Shown: positions 50,865 to 60,443 of the stretch, piece by piece
How the letters are laid out: each line of letters opens with the position of its first letter
Position numbering within the stretch: position 1 is the stretch's first letter
Source: Methanoculleus sp. UBA208
Lineage (GTDB): Archaea > Halobacteriota > Methanomicrobia > Methanomicrobiales > Methanoculleaceae
DNA: 64,000 bases
Assembly: GCF_002498065.1 (NCBI RefSeq)
Contig: NZ_DAFZ01000109.1
Location: 1 to 64,000, forward strand
Direction of reading: 5' to 3'
Program-made: the position numbers and the translations under genes
The notes under the pieces: generated by a model
Told to the model about the DNA's origin: nothing
The model's database searches: none
Seen by the model: only the letters and a program-made list of their open reading frames with translations

Positions 50865-51281
50865 TTAGATCTGTAGATCTCCTTTTTCCCGCAGATAATT
50901 CCCGGGGCCTGATGTTGCGAAGGTAGCAGTCAGTATGGCTTCGAGAGGTTTGAGGATCGATGTACCTTCGTCGAAAGCATCGGCAAGCAACCTCATTCCT
51001 TCCTGGATTTTTTCAAAATGCCTCGCTTCAAGTGGGACTGTGCTATCGCCGGAACGGATGCGTTTAAACCGATCCATCAACCCCGTGTAACAGGTATTGA
51101 GGACGAAATCAGCCATAAGGTAGTCATCAGTGAATGCATAGCGGAGCGTGCGATTAGTAATACCATATGCTGCAGAGAAATAGTAAATTTTCTTCTCAAT
51201 GTTCTCCTCCTTTCGCATCATCGCTTCTACCCGCCGCAACTCGGTGACGAGTTCCTTTCTGAAGAAATCTTGCCTTGACAT
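50865..51281 (-). CDS. Helical protein of unknown function, partner of HTH gene
   Basis: A 138-residue, almost entirely alpha-helical protein (FFRKELVTELRRVEAMMRKE, then YFSAAYGITNRTLRYAFTDD and LNTCYTGLMDRFKRI). ATG 51281 follows GTGAGGGAAATT, and the preceding HTH gene ends at 51290, so the pair is co-transcribed with the regulator first. GC content is clearly lower than in flanking genes. The size, helical nature and coupling to a DNA-binding protein fit a toxin or effector with its regulator; I see no HEPN Rx4-6H motif, so the activity is unknown. Confidence 0.55.
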   Translation of the reverse strand: MSRQDFFRKELVTELRRVEAMMRKEENIEKKIYYFSAAYGITNRTLRYAFTDDYLMADFVLNTCYTGLMDRFKRIRSGDSTVPLEARHFEKIQEGMRLLADAFDEGTSILKPLEAILTATFATSGPGNYLREKGDLQI

Positions 51282-51289
51282 AATTTCCC

Positions 51290-51784
51290 TCACTGGAAAT
51301 ATCTCGGATGCTCATCGCCATAGATACTATCTGCAGTCGCACACGGTGGGACGAGCACGGATGTCGCTCCAATGACACTGCCCCCCCAAGCTTCACCCTC
51401 AAAAGGAGCATACCCGGAAATCCAGCCCTCCTCTGCGGAGATGTTCGGGGGTGCGCTGGCACCTCTGTCCTGGATATACTCGTGGATTTCTTTAAGCCGT
51501 TCTTCACCGAGCATTTTCTCGATGAGGGCATTGTTCAGGTCATCAATGCGCCGTACAATCGAAGAATCCGTATTAATCGAGTAGAGAGGAACCCTTCCTG
51601 TACCCACGTTCAGGAGGCCCCATGCAACAAATTTTTTCACGACCCTGCCTGCGGTGACACGCGAAACGCCTGCCTCTTCTGCGAGTTCGGTAACGTTAAA
51701 TTCCATGTCGGATAGCGGCAGGAGGAACTCGAGAATTCTCAACTCGCAGGTGTTTCCAAATAATCCTTCAAACGGACGTGTCAT
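51290..51784 (-). CDS. Winged-helix transcription regulator
   Basis: A 164-residue regulator. Residues 10-70 form a winged helix (FGNTCELRILEFLLPLSDME, then VTELAEEAGVSRVTAGRVVK and VGTGRVPLYSIN). A helical segment follows (RIDDLNNALIEKMLGEERLK) and a less ordered tail. ATG 51784 is chosen; GTG 51793 is three codons upstream. It overlaps the leader of the helical partner gene. The lower GC of 50.8-52.3 kb suggests transfer of the pair. Confidence 0.65.
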   Translation of the reverse strand: MTRPFEGLFGNTCELRILEFLLPLSDMEFNVTELAEEAGVSRVTAGRVVKKFVAWGLLNVGTGRVPLYSINTDSSIVRRIDDLNNALIEKMLGEERLKEIHEYIQDRGASAPPNISAEEGWISGYAPFEGEAWGGSVIGATSVLVPPCATADSIYGDEHPRYFQ

Positions 51785-51876
51785 AGATCTCACATAATCT
51801 CATGCGTTGATCAAGAATGCTATACGCGTACTGATAACTGATATTGTCGCAAGTGATAAAAATATTTTGCATCGTG

Positions 51877-52176
51877 TCAGAGCTTACGATATCGCCCATC
51901 AACGACGTTATATCCATGACTTTTCAGAGCAAAGATGGCGCTCTTCATGTCGGCTATGTAGTATTTCACTTTCTTTTTCCTGATCTGTGCCACATATCCG
52001 TCGTTCATCAGGATCTGAAGTGTATCTTCAATGGACAGACAGGATCGTCCCGTGAATTTCTTTATATAAATTTTGTACAGTTTTTCGGAATGATAGCCTG
52101 CATCCGTCCGAAAGTGCCTCCCCTTGTATAAAACATTGAGAATAAAGAGCGCTTCATCGGGGAGATCGCATGACAT
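51877..52176 (-). CDS. Small winged-helix-like orphan protein
   Basis: A 99-residue protein from ATG 52176: MSCDLPDEALFILNVLYKGR, then KIYIKKFTGRSCLSIEDTLQ and GYVAQIRKKKVKYYIADMKS. The middle reads as a small winged helix. The frame stays open upstream to 52272 with a GGAGGA but no ATG, so the start is uncertain. Base composition is AT-richer than the surroundings. It lies just upstream of the HTH/helical pair on the same strand and may belong to the same island. Confidence 0.45.
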   Translation of the reverse strand: MSCDLPDEALFILNVLYKGRHFRTDAGYHSEKLYKIYIKKFTGRSCLSIEDTLQILMNDGYVAQIRKKKVKYYIADMKSAIFALKSHGYNVVDGRYRKL

Positions 52177-52421
52177 AAGACACTGATTTACAGTTCTTTT
52201 CGTTGTGATATATAATGTGGCGGTTTGAGATTCGTTCCTTTTGAGGGGCCGATATCGGTTTTCCTCCTTCAACAGGGTCTGATATCCGTTCTAGCGACGG
52301 CTTTTTTGGGCTGCACGGAAAACCTGTGTTGTCTCACCTTATCCGGTTTCATTGCATACAGGTGGCCCTGCAGATTGCATCGCTCACGAACGCGGCTGCT
52401 TCTCAATGAACCATCCGTGGT

Positions 52422-52838
52422 TCACCCGCCCTGCACCTCCCGCACCGCCCGTATCTCCGGGATCTCCATCCCGCCGAGCAGCTCGACGATCGCCTGCACG
52501 TAGGGCTCCTGCCGGGTGCAGCTCGGGGATGCACGGGGGTCGCTCCGCTGCCCCCGCCGCCCCATCTTCGCATGGCCGGTGGCGACGTAGTGCAGGAAGT
52601 CCTCTTTCGGGAGACCCCACCGGCAGTTGACCTGCAGCCGGACGAAATCGGCGTTCTTGTTCGGGAAGAGCACTGCATGCGTCGGTGGGAGCGGGACCGG
52701 ATTTCCGCCGTTTGATGCGGCAAGGTCGATAACCCGCCGCCACAGCCGGTCGCAGGCTGCCTCCGGGCACGTCCTGCAGTAGCGGTTCGACGGCGGCGTG
52801 CCGTCGCCGGTGTAGTGGCGGCAGAAGTTCGTGTCCAT
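52422..52838 (-). CDS. Hypothetical protein with N-terminal Cys cluster
   Basis: A 138-residue protein. It begins MDTNFCRHYTGDGTPPSNRY and CRTCPEAACDRLWRRV, with four Cys and a His that could bind zinc or Fe-S. The rest is a mixed soluble domain (VLFPNKNADFVRLQVNCRWG, then FLHYVATGHAKMGRRGQR). High GC and codon use match the host. It is divergent from the nuclease-helicase genes. I know no family for it. Confidence 0.5.
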   Translation of the reverse strand: MDTNFCRHYTGDGTPPSNRYCRTCPEAACDRLWRRVIDLAASNGGNPVPLPPTHAVLFPNKNADFVRLQVNCRWGLPKEDFLHYVATGHAKMGRRGQRSDPRASPSCTRQEPYVQAIVELLGGMEIPEIRAVREVQGG

Positions 52839-52970
52839 GAGCGATCATTACGTCTCTGTGCTCGCGGTTAAACTGTGCGGCTATCCAGGCGGGCCCGGAC
52901 TCCTCCCCGACCAAAATAACAACACTCATCCCTCCTCCTCCCCCAACCCCTCACCAGGAGAGAACACCGG

Positions 52971-55900
52971 ATGTCCCCCGCCGTTCTGTACCGCCAATTG
53001 CCTGGAGAGGGTCTCGACGCGTTCGTCACGGAGTTCCGGAAAGCCGCCGCCCGCGACCCGTTCGGCACCGTCTTCATCGTCCCGACGTCCTACCTCGCCC
53101 GTGAGGTCGCCCGCCGCCTCGGGGAGCAGGGTGTCCCGTTCGTCGCCGACGCGGTCACCACCCTTCCCGGGTTCGCCCGGAAGGTCTTCTTCGAGCACAC
53201 GACGGTGGAGACGCAGATCTCCGCTACCGCGTCCCGGCTCGTCCTCGCCCGGCTGCTCGCCGCCGGCAGGTACCCGCTCCTCGCCGGGACCGGGGCCGTC
53301 GACGAACTCGCGACCCTCTTTGAAGTTCTCATCATGCGGAAGGTCGACTACCCGGCCGCCCTCGGCGACTTTGCCGGCGAAAAAAGTGCCGAGATCGCGG
53401 CCCTTTTCGACGCATACCTCCGGTTCCTCGACGAGCGCGGTCTTGTCGACGAGAGCACCCTGTTCTCCCGGGTCGTCCGGCTGCTCGACGATTCGAGTGA
53501 GTTCCGGACGGTCTTCGTCTACGGGCTCTTCGAGCCGATGCCGCTCGAGCGGGACCTGCTTCTTGTCCTGCGGGAGTCCGCGGAGGAGTTCCACTACTCA
53601 TTGCCCTATGCCCCGAACCCGGCGGTCTTCCCGGATGACGGCGAGTGGCTGCACCCGGACGCGGTCGTCTCCGGAGATGCCCCGGATGCTCGCCGTTCAC
53701 ACCTCGCCGGGCTCTTCTCCCGGCGGGAGCCCGAGGACTGCGGAAGGTTCGTCCGGGTCGCAGAACGGCGGGACCGGCTCGACGAAGTCCGTGCGATCGC
53801 GCAGGAGATCCGGGACCTCGTCGCCGCCGGGGTCCGGCCGGACGCGATCACCGTCGCGTTCCCCGACCTCGCATCGGCGGTGCCCTATGTGGAAGAGGTC
53901 TTCCCGGACTTCACGCTCCCGTACGCCGCGTCCGGCGGCCGGCCGCTCTCTGCATCACCGCTTGTCCAGGCGCTTCTTTCGGTCCTCGTCGTCCCGGTCC
54001 GCGGCTACCGGCGGGAGGACGTCGTCGCCCTCACGACCTCCCCCTACCTGCCGAACGCAGGCGGCTGCGAGCTTGACGTCCTCTCCCGGGAGGCCCGGAT
54101 AACCGCCGGGAACTGGGATGAACGGTTTGCCGCACTGATCTCTGCTCTCGAGGACGAGCTGGAGCGGCCGGACTCCGCGAAAACCCGGCTCGCAGCAAAG
54201 ATCGCCGCCGTCGAAGCGGCGCGGGACACCGTCCGGGCTCTCTTTGCCGATCTCTCGGTGCTCGAGGGAACGAAGACGATCCGGGAACACCTCGCCGCCT
54301 ACCGCTCGCTCCTTGACCGGTGGCAGGCTCCGGCGATGCCGGAGGAGGGCGACCCCGCTCTCCTCGAGGACGAGGCCCGGGATCTGAGGGGATTTATGGA
54401 GACCCTCGCAGCCCTTGAACGCCTCGCCCTGCTCCTCCCCGGGGAGAAGGTGGCGCTTGCGGAGTTCTCCTCCATGCTCGGGCTCCTTTTCGCCGGGACC
54501 CGGACCGGCAGACGGCGGCACGGTAACGCCGTCCGGGTGGTCGGCGTCCGGGAGGTCGCGCACCTCTCCGTCCCCTTCCTCTTCATCGGCGACCTCGTCG
54601 AGGGCGCGATGCCGCGGCTGACCACCCGGCTCCCGTTCACCACCGATGCCGAGACCCGGCGCCTTGCGACGCGATCGAAGGAAGATATCCTCCGGGAGGA
54701 GCGCTACCACTTCACCGCGGCTCTTCTTGCCGCCCGAACCCGGGTCTGCCTGAGTTATCCCGCAGCCGACGGCGCAACGCCGCTGGTGCGCTCCGGGTTC
54801 GTGGACGCCGTCCGGGAGGCCTTCTCCCCGGAAACCTGGGGGGACGGCGGCTTCCCGGACTCCCGGCTCGCGGCAGCCCGGCGGGCCGGCGCCCTCCTCG
54901 CCCGGGGGGAAATCCCCGCCGGGATGCCGGCCCCCCTCACCATCCGCGAGGCCGTCCGTCGGCTCAACATCGAGAACTACCACCGGAAGGGCGGCTACGA
55001 CTCCCCCTACGACGGCCGGATCGGCGACGACCCGGCAATTCTCGCGGCGCTCGCCGAACGGTTCGGTGACGGGGCCGTCTTCTCACCGACGGCGCTCGAG
55101 ACCTATGCCGACTGCCCGTTCCGGTTCTACCTGGAGCGGGTCCTCGATCTGGCGCCCCTTCCCGAAGCCGACCCCGACCTGACGGCGCAGGAGCGGGGAA
55201 GCCTCGTCCACCGGATCGCCTACCGGTTCTACTCCGGCTGGAGGTGCGACGGCAACGAGGCGGTCACCGACGCGTGCTACCCGGACGCCCTCCGGCGGAT
55301 CCTCGACGCCGGCCGGGAAGAGGCCGGCCGGTTCACGTTTGAGACCCCGGCATGGGCCGCGGATAAAGAACTCCTCCTCGGGTCGCCTGCGGCGGGAAGG
55401 GGCCTCCTCGAGCGGTTCCTCCGGCACGAGGCGGAGGTCGCTGCCTCCCGCTTCGTCCCGCACGCGTTCGAGGTCTCGTTCGGCCTCCCGCTGGTGCCGG
55501 GGGAGGTCGATGCGGCCTCGATACCCGATGCGGTCGCGATCCCGCTCGGCGACGAGACCATCCGTATACGGGGCAGGGTCGACCGGGTCGATGTGCTGCC
55601 CGACGGGCGGTTCATGATCACCGACTACAAAACGGGAACCTCCCATCCACGGTTCAAGGATATCGAGGCCGGTAAAGCGCTCCAGCTCCCCCTCTACCTC
55701 CGGGCGGTCGAGACGCTGACCGGGATGGAGGGAGTCGCGGGCACCTACTACACCCTCCGGCGCGGGCAGGTCCGGAACCGGCCGGTCTTCTGGGACGCAG
55801 GGCTGAAGGACTGCTTCTCCTGCTACCCGGGGTCGCGGCAGGGCGGCGTCGAGGACGTCCGCGAGCTGGTCGAGACCACGCTCTCGTGGGTGCGGGAGTA

Positions 55901-56042
55901 TCTTGCCGGAATACGCGGCGGCTGCTTCCCGCCCCGGTCGGACGCCGGCTCCTGTCCGGCCTACTGCGGATTCAAGACCGCCTGCCGGTTCGACGCCCTG
56001 CAGCTGCTTAACACGGAGGTGAACCCCGATGGGACTGACTGA
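52971..56042 (+). CDS. AddB-like helicase-nuclease subunit with Fe-S nuclease domain
   Basis: A 1023-residue protein. The N-terminal two thirds are helicase-like without a canonical Walker A (TVFIVPTSYLAREVARRLGE, then PFLFIGDLVEGAMPRL). The C-terminal 320 residues are a PD-(D/E)XK nuclease of the AddB/Cas4 type: SLVHRIAYRFYSG, RVDRVDVLPDGRFMITDYKTG. Four cysteines frame it: one in ETYADCPFRFYLERVL (about residue 715) and C995, C999 and C1005 in CPAYCGFKTACRF, the Fe-S pattern of AddB. ATG 52971 has GGAGAG upstream. It overlaps the helicase gene by 14 bp. Likely role: processing of DNA double-strand ends. Confidence 0.82.
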   Translation: MSPAVLYRQLPGEGLDAFVTEFRKAAARDPFGTVFIVPTSYLAREVARRLGEQGVPFVADAVTTLPGFARKVFFEHTTVETQISATASRLVLARLLAAGRYPLLAGTGAVDELATLFEVLIMRKVDYPAALGDFAGEKSAEIAALFDAYLRFLDERGLVDESTLFSRVVRLLDDSSEFRTVFVYGLFEPMPLERDLLLVLRESAEEFHYSLPYAPNPAVFPDDGEWLHPDAVVSGDAPDARRSHLAGLFSRREPEDCGRFVRVAERRDRLDEVRAIAQEIRDLVAAGVRPDAITVAFPDLASAVPYVEEVFPDFTLPYAASGGRPLSASPLVQALLSVLVVPVRGYRREDVVALTTSPYLPNAGGCELDVLSREARITAGNWDERFAALISALEDELERPDSAKTRLAAKIAAVEAARDTVRALFADLSVLEGTKTIREHLAAYRSLLDRWQAPAMPEEGDPALLEDEARDLRGFMETLAALERLALLLPGEKVALAEFSSMLGLLFAGTRTGRRRHGNAVRVVGVREVAHLSVPFLFIGDLVEGAMPRLTTRLPFTTDAETRRLATRSKEDILREERYHFTAALLAARTRVCLSYPAADGATPLVRSGFVDAVREAFSPETWGDGGFPDSRLAAARRAGALLARGEIPAGMPAPLTIREAVRRLNIENYHRKGGYDSPYDGRIGDDPAILAALAERFGDGAVFSPTALETYADCPFRFYLERVLDLAPLPEADPDLTAQERGSLVHRIAYRFYSGWRCDGNEAVTDACYPDALRRILDAGREEAGRFTFETPAWAADKELLLGSPAAGRGLLERFLRHEAEVAASRFVPHAFEVSFGLPLVPGEVDAASIPDAVAIPLGDETIRIRGRVDRVDVLPDGRFMITDYKTGTSHPRFKDIEAGKALQLPLYLRAVETLTGMEGVAGTYYTLRRGQVRNRPVFWDAGLKDCFSCYPGSRQGGVEDVRELVETTLSWVREYLAGIRGGCFPPRSDAGSCPAYCGFKTACRFDALQLLNTEVNPDGTD

Positions 56043-59000
56043 ACGCCAGGCGCGGGCCGCGCTCGACCATTCGGCGAGCAAGTGCGTCACCGCCGGGGCG
56101 GGGACGGGGAAGACGCACGTCCTGGTCCAAAAATACCTCAGCCTGCTCGAGAGCGGGATCGGCGTCGGCAGCATCCTCGCGCTGACCTTCACCGAGAAGG
56201 CGGCCGGCGAGATGAAGGTCCGGGTCCGCCAGGCCATCGCGGAGAAGGAGGGCGAGCGGTGGGACGCGGTCCGCGACGAGTTTTTGTGGGCGAAGGTATC
56301 GACCTTCCACTCCTTCTGCGCCTCTGTCCTCCGTGAGTTCCCGCTCGAGGCCGGTGTGGGACCCGCCTTCGCCGTCCTCGACGAGCGGGAGGCGTTCCGG
56401 GTCCGCGAAGAGGCGGCCGAGGACCTCTTCCACGGCGATCCGCCCCCGGAGTGCCGTGATGCGGTGATCGGCGCCCTCCGGGCGGTCGGGGCCTATGAGC
56501 TGAAGAACTATCTCGAGCGGCTGTACTCACGCCGCGTGGCGGCGGAGGCGTTCTTTGCCACCCTCGCGCGGAGCGAAGAGGAGGTGCTCGACGCCTGGCG
56601 GGCGGCGGTGGAACGGCACCGGGAGGAGGCGCTTGCGGCCTTCTCCGACCGTGCGGGCCCCTCGATCGAGACGCTCCGGGACCTTGCCGCCCGCTACTCC
56701 GGCGACCGGGACCCGGGCGAGGAGTATCTCCGGGCCGTCGAGCCCTGCCTCGCGGGTGAGATCGCGGTCGCCGGACTTGCCGGGGTTCACGACAATTCGC
56801 GCTTCCGCAAGAATATGGGGCAGAAGAAGAACTGGGCGGGGGACGACCTCGACAACCTCCGGACGGCCTACGGCGTCCTCAAGCAGTGCCTCAAGGACCA
56901 CGCCGGAGCCCTTTCGCTCACCCTCGACCCGGAGGACCCCTTCACCCGGGCGACGTTCGACTTCCTCCGCGACCTCGGCACAGTCTTTTCTGCCTTTCTT
57001 GACGCGATCGATGCCGAGAAGCGGCGGCGTAACGCCCTCGACTTCGACGACCTGGTCGGCCGCACCCACCGGCTCTTTCGCGACCGCGAGGATATCCTTG
57101 CGGCGCACTTCCGGGACCGGTTCCGGTTCGTCCTGGTCGACGAGTTCCAGGACACCGATCCCGTCCAGAACGCCATCATCCGCGCTGTCCTCGGCGATTC
57201 CGCGAACCTCTTCATCGTCGGCGACCCGAAGCAGTCCATCTACCTCTTCCGGGAGGCCGACGTGACGCAGTTTGGGCATACCCGCGACCTGATCGAGCGC
57301 GATCTCGGCGGGGAGACGATAGCGCTCGACGTCAACTTCCGGAGCACGCCCGAGGTAGTCGGGTTCACGAACGCCGTCTTTTCCGCCCTGATGGCGGAGC
57401 CCGGACGGCCCTGGGAGTTCCTCTACGAACCGCTGCGTGCGAACCGCCATAGCGACACCGGCTCGGTCGAACTCCTCCTCTGTCCGAAGATTAAAGGCCG
57501 GGCGGCCGGCCGCCGGGCCGAGGCGGAGATGGCGGCAAGAAAGATCCGGGCCATCGTCGAGCGGGGGGAAAAGCCGGTCTACTGCGACGGGGAGGCCCGG
57601 CCGGCGGGCTACGGCGACGTGGCCGTCCTGCTTGAGCGGCGGACGAACCTTGCCTACTACGAGTGGGCGCTCGGGCGCTACGGCGTCCCCTACCACGTCC
57701 ACGCCGGGCTCGGGTTCTACGAGCGCCAGGAGGTCTACGACCTCTACAACATCCTCCGGTTCCTCACGAACTACCTTGACGACGCGGCGCTCTACGGCGT
57801 GTTGCGGTCGCCCTACTTCGGGTTCTCCGATGCCCGGCTCTTTCATATCGCCCGGGCGCCCGGGGATTCTCTCTGGAAACGGCTGCAGGCCGCGGCGGAG
57901 CCTGCGGCGGCGACCCTCCGGGGGTGGCTCTCGCTCTCCCGCAGGCTCCCGCCCGCCCGCCTCCTCCGCCGGATCGTCGACGAGTCGGGCATCTTCGTTG
58001 TCTTCGGCGGGATGGCCGGCGGCGAACAGGCCGCGGCGAACGTCGAGAAACTGATCGCCATCGCGAGGGAGGCCGACTGCTCCACGCTCGGGGAGTTTGT
58101 CGCGGAACTCGGGCGCTCTATCGACGGCGGGGAGCGCGAGGGGGATGCCCCCCTCGACGTTGTGTCGACGGATGCGGTCTCGATCATGACGGTGCACGCC
58201 GCAAAGGGGCTCGAGTTCCCGGTCGTCGTCGTCCCCGACCTCGGGGAGACGCCGCGGTCCGGCGGGGGCACCATCATGGTGGAGGACGGGCTGCTGCTCG
58301 GGGTCTCGATACCGAACCCGGCAAACGACCACGAGCGCGAGGAGACGCCGGTCCTGACGATCCTCAGGGACGAGCACCGGGAGAAGGAGGAGGCCGAGCG
58401 CAAACGCCTCTTCTACGTCGCGGTCACCCGGGCGAAGGATCACCTCATCCTCTGCGGGGAGATGCCGGCCGAAGTCCCGGAGACCCTCGCGGAAGGGAAG
58501 ACCCGGATGGCCTGGCTCGCACACTGCCTCGGGCTCTGCGATGAGGCCTGTGCCCGCGGTGAAGCCGTCCTCGAGAAGCTCCGCATCCCGCTCACCCTCG
58601 ACCCCGCGGCGATCCCCGTCGACGTGCAGGAGACCGCCCCGGTCTATCTCCCGGTGCCGGACGACGTTCCCGCGGTGGTTGTCCCGGCGAGCATCCCCCC
58701 CGACGGGAGGGGGAGCGTGTCTACTCGGCAAGCGAGCTCGAGGCGTACCTCCGCGGCCCGGCGGGGTCCCGGCCCCCGGGGTTCGCCGCCGGAGATCCCC
58801 TGACCCGCGGTCTCGTCGTCCACGAGGTCTTCCGCGGCCGGGACCCCGCCGCGGTGCTGCGGCGCTACGGCATGGACCCCGCCCGGGCAGGAGAGTACCG
58901 GGAGCTCTACGACCGGTTCCTCGCGTCCCCCCTGATGCAGGGCATCGTCCGGGACCACCGCGAGGTGCCGTTTTCGGCGCGGGTGAACGGGTTCGCGTTC

Positions 59001-59267
59001 CGGGGAGCCATCGACCGGCTGGTGCAGCGGCCGGACGGCGCCTGGGCGCTCATCGACTACAAGACCGGGACGCCGGGGGATGCCGGGGACTACGCGGTCC
59101 AGATGGCGGTCTACCGCCACGCCGCCGCCCGGATCCTCGGGGATTCGGTCACGCCCTACCTCTACTTCGTCGACGCCGACCGCTGGGTGGAAGTCGATGT
59201 TGACGAGGAGCAGGTTTTTGATGCGATAGAACGTGCGGTCAGGGGGATTGAAGAAGGGGATCTTTGA
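56029..59267 (+). pseudogene. AddA/UvrD-like helicase-nuclease with a one-base frameshift
   Basis: The first 890 codons are a UvrD-family helicase: VTAGAGTGKTHVLV (Walker A), VDEFQDTDPVQ (motif II), GDPKQSIYLFREAD, MTVHAAKGLEFPVV and RLFYVAVTRAKDHLIL. At a C7 run (58695-58701) the frame is lost and a stop comes at 58801. In the next frame the protein continues YSASELEAYLRGPAG, then FRGAIDRLVQRPDGAWALI and DYKTG, the expected C-terminal RecB-type nuclease, to 59267. Adding one C gives 1079 residues without interruption. A truncated helicase would lack its nuclease. A sequencing or assembly error in the run is quite possible. Confidence 0.8.
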
Positions 59268-59328
59268 TGGCAGGGGACGAGGGGTGCCGGAGGGTATAAG
59301 TGGGCGGATGTATTATTCAAGAATAACT

Positions 59329-59613
59329 ATGCATCCCCTCGCCCAGATCCGGCAGAACCTGCGCACCCTCCGGGAACGCTACGGCGTGGCCCGTATTGGC
59401 ATCTTCGGATCGGTTGTGCGGAACGAGGCCACCCCGGCAAGCGACATCGACATCCTGGTGGAGTTCCGGGAGGGAGAGGAGACGTTCGATCACTTTATGG
59501 ACCTCAAGTTCTACCTCGAAGACCTCCTGGGGCGAAGGACGGATCTCGTCATCGCCGACACCTTAAAGCCCCGCATCCGGGACGCCATCCTTGGCGAGGT
59601 CGTTTATGCCTAG
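59329..59613 (+). CDS. mntA: MNT-type nucleotidyltransferase antitoxin
   Basis: A 94-residue minimal nucleotidyltransferase. The active-site motif is IGIFGSVVRNEATPASDIDI, with G-S and D-x-D. Such MNT proteins pair with HEPN RNases; in studied systems they silence the toxin by adding AMP. ATG 59329 lies about 30 bp after GGTATAAGTGG, a TATA box, so a nearly leaderless mRNA is expected; ATG 59308 would lie inside the promoter spacing. The HEPN gene overlaps its end by 8 bp. Confidence 0.85.
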   Translation: MHPLAQIRQNLRTLRERYGVARIGIFGSVVRNEATPASDIDILVEFREGEETFDHFMDLKFYLEDLLGRRTDLVIADTLKPRIRDAILGEVVYA

Positions 59614-59943
59614 GGATCTCCTGCTGTATCTTGAGGATATCCGCGATGCCATCGCCTCAATCCGCTCTTATGTAGGTAACCGAACGTTTGAGGAACTCGT
59701 GGGCGATCGCATGCGCCTCGACGCCGTCGTGCTCAGATTTGTTACCATCGGGGAAGCGACAAAACAGATTCCCACGAGCGTCACCGCCCGTCACCCGGAG
59801 ATCGAATGGCGAAAGATTGCCGGGCTCCGTGATATCAGCGTTCACTCCTATTATGCGGTGAAACGATTCCCTGGGATATCATCCAGACCAAACTCGGTCC
59901 CCTGGAGGACGCGATAGAGACGATGATCCAAGAAGAGGAGTAA
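59606..59943 (+). pseudogene. hepT: HEPN (DUF86) toxin, frameshifted near the C-terminus
   Basis: From ATG 59606: PRDLLLYLEDIRDAIASIRS, then VVLRFVTIGEATKQIPTSVT and LRDISVHSYYAV, which contains the RNase motif R-x4-H. After AVKRFP (near 59868) the frame goes off, and the expected C-terminal helix WDIIQTKLGPLEDAIETMIQ is found in the next frame, ending at 59943. Inserting one base gives 112 residues. The catalytic motif is before the shift, so a truncated product might still be toxic or may be unfolded. It is encoded directly after the MNT gene with an 8-bp overlap. Confidence 0.75.
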
Positions 59944-60052
59944 CGGCAGGTCGATGGGTCCTCACCCGCGGTGGTGTACCAGCCGAGAACGAGCCGTGTC
60001 GCGGGCACGCCGGCACCTCTGCGCACGGCCTCCGGTTCTCCGCCCTCACCGC

Positions 60053-60214
60053 TCAGTCGTACAGCCCTATCGCCAGGTAGTCGTCGTCCGAGAGCTCGTC
60101 CCAGAGTTCGAGGACGACCGAGCCGTCGTCAAGGACATCGCCCGGGATCACCCAGTCGGAATCGACTTCCGTGACCTCTTCAACCCCCTCCGGGGTTCTC
60201 ACGAGCACCTTCAT
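60053..60214 (-). CDS. Small acidic protein, 53 residues
   Basis: It begins MKVLVRTPEGVEEVTEVDSD and continues WVIPGDVLDDGSVVLELWDE, LSDDDYLAIGLYD. It is highly acidic and probably an all-beta mini-domain followed by an acidic tail. Codon use matches the host, and third positions are strongly G/C. A second stretch of about 230 bp (60215-60443) up to the prenyl synthase gene shows nothing I can name. I know no family for it. Confidence 0.5.
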   Translation of the reverse strand: MKVLVRTPEGVEEVTEVDSDWVIPGDVLDDGSVVLELWDELSDDDYLAIGLYD

Positions 60215-60443
60215 TGCGCTGTCTCCGTTCTGCGGCCAGCCCCATCGGAATTCTCTGTATCATGTTGCCGTAAGGCCGTATGCAGCGGCCGGAGATCTCC
60301 CCCGGCCGGATAAAAACCTTCCCGTTCCGCAGGGTATGCCGGCCCCCGGCGGTGCAGGTCCTTCCGTGACGGGGTCTGCACCACTGAATGCCTATCCCCC
60401 CTTTACCGGCTTATCGCCGCCGGCGTTCCGGCCATGCCGCCCT

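Noticed and set aside
56527..58731. 734-codon minus-strand frame opposite the helicase gene
   Set aside because: It has no domain signature, while the plus strand carries all UvrD motifs.
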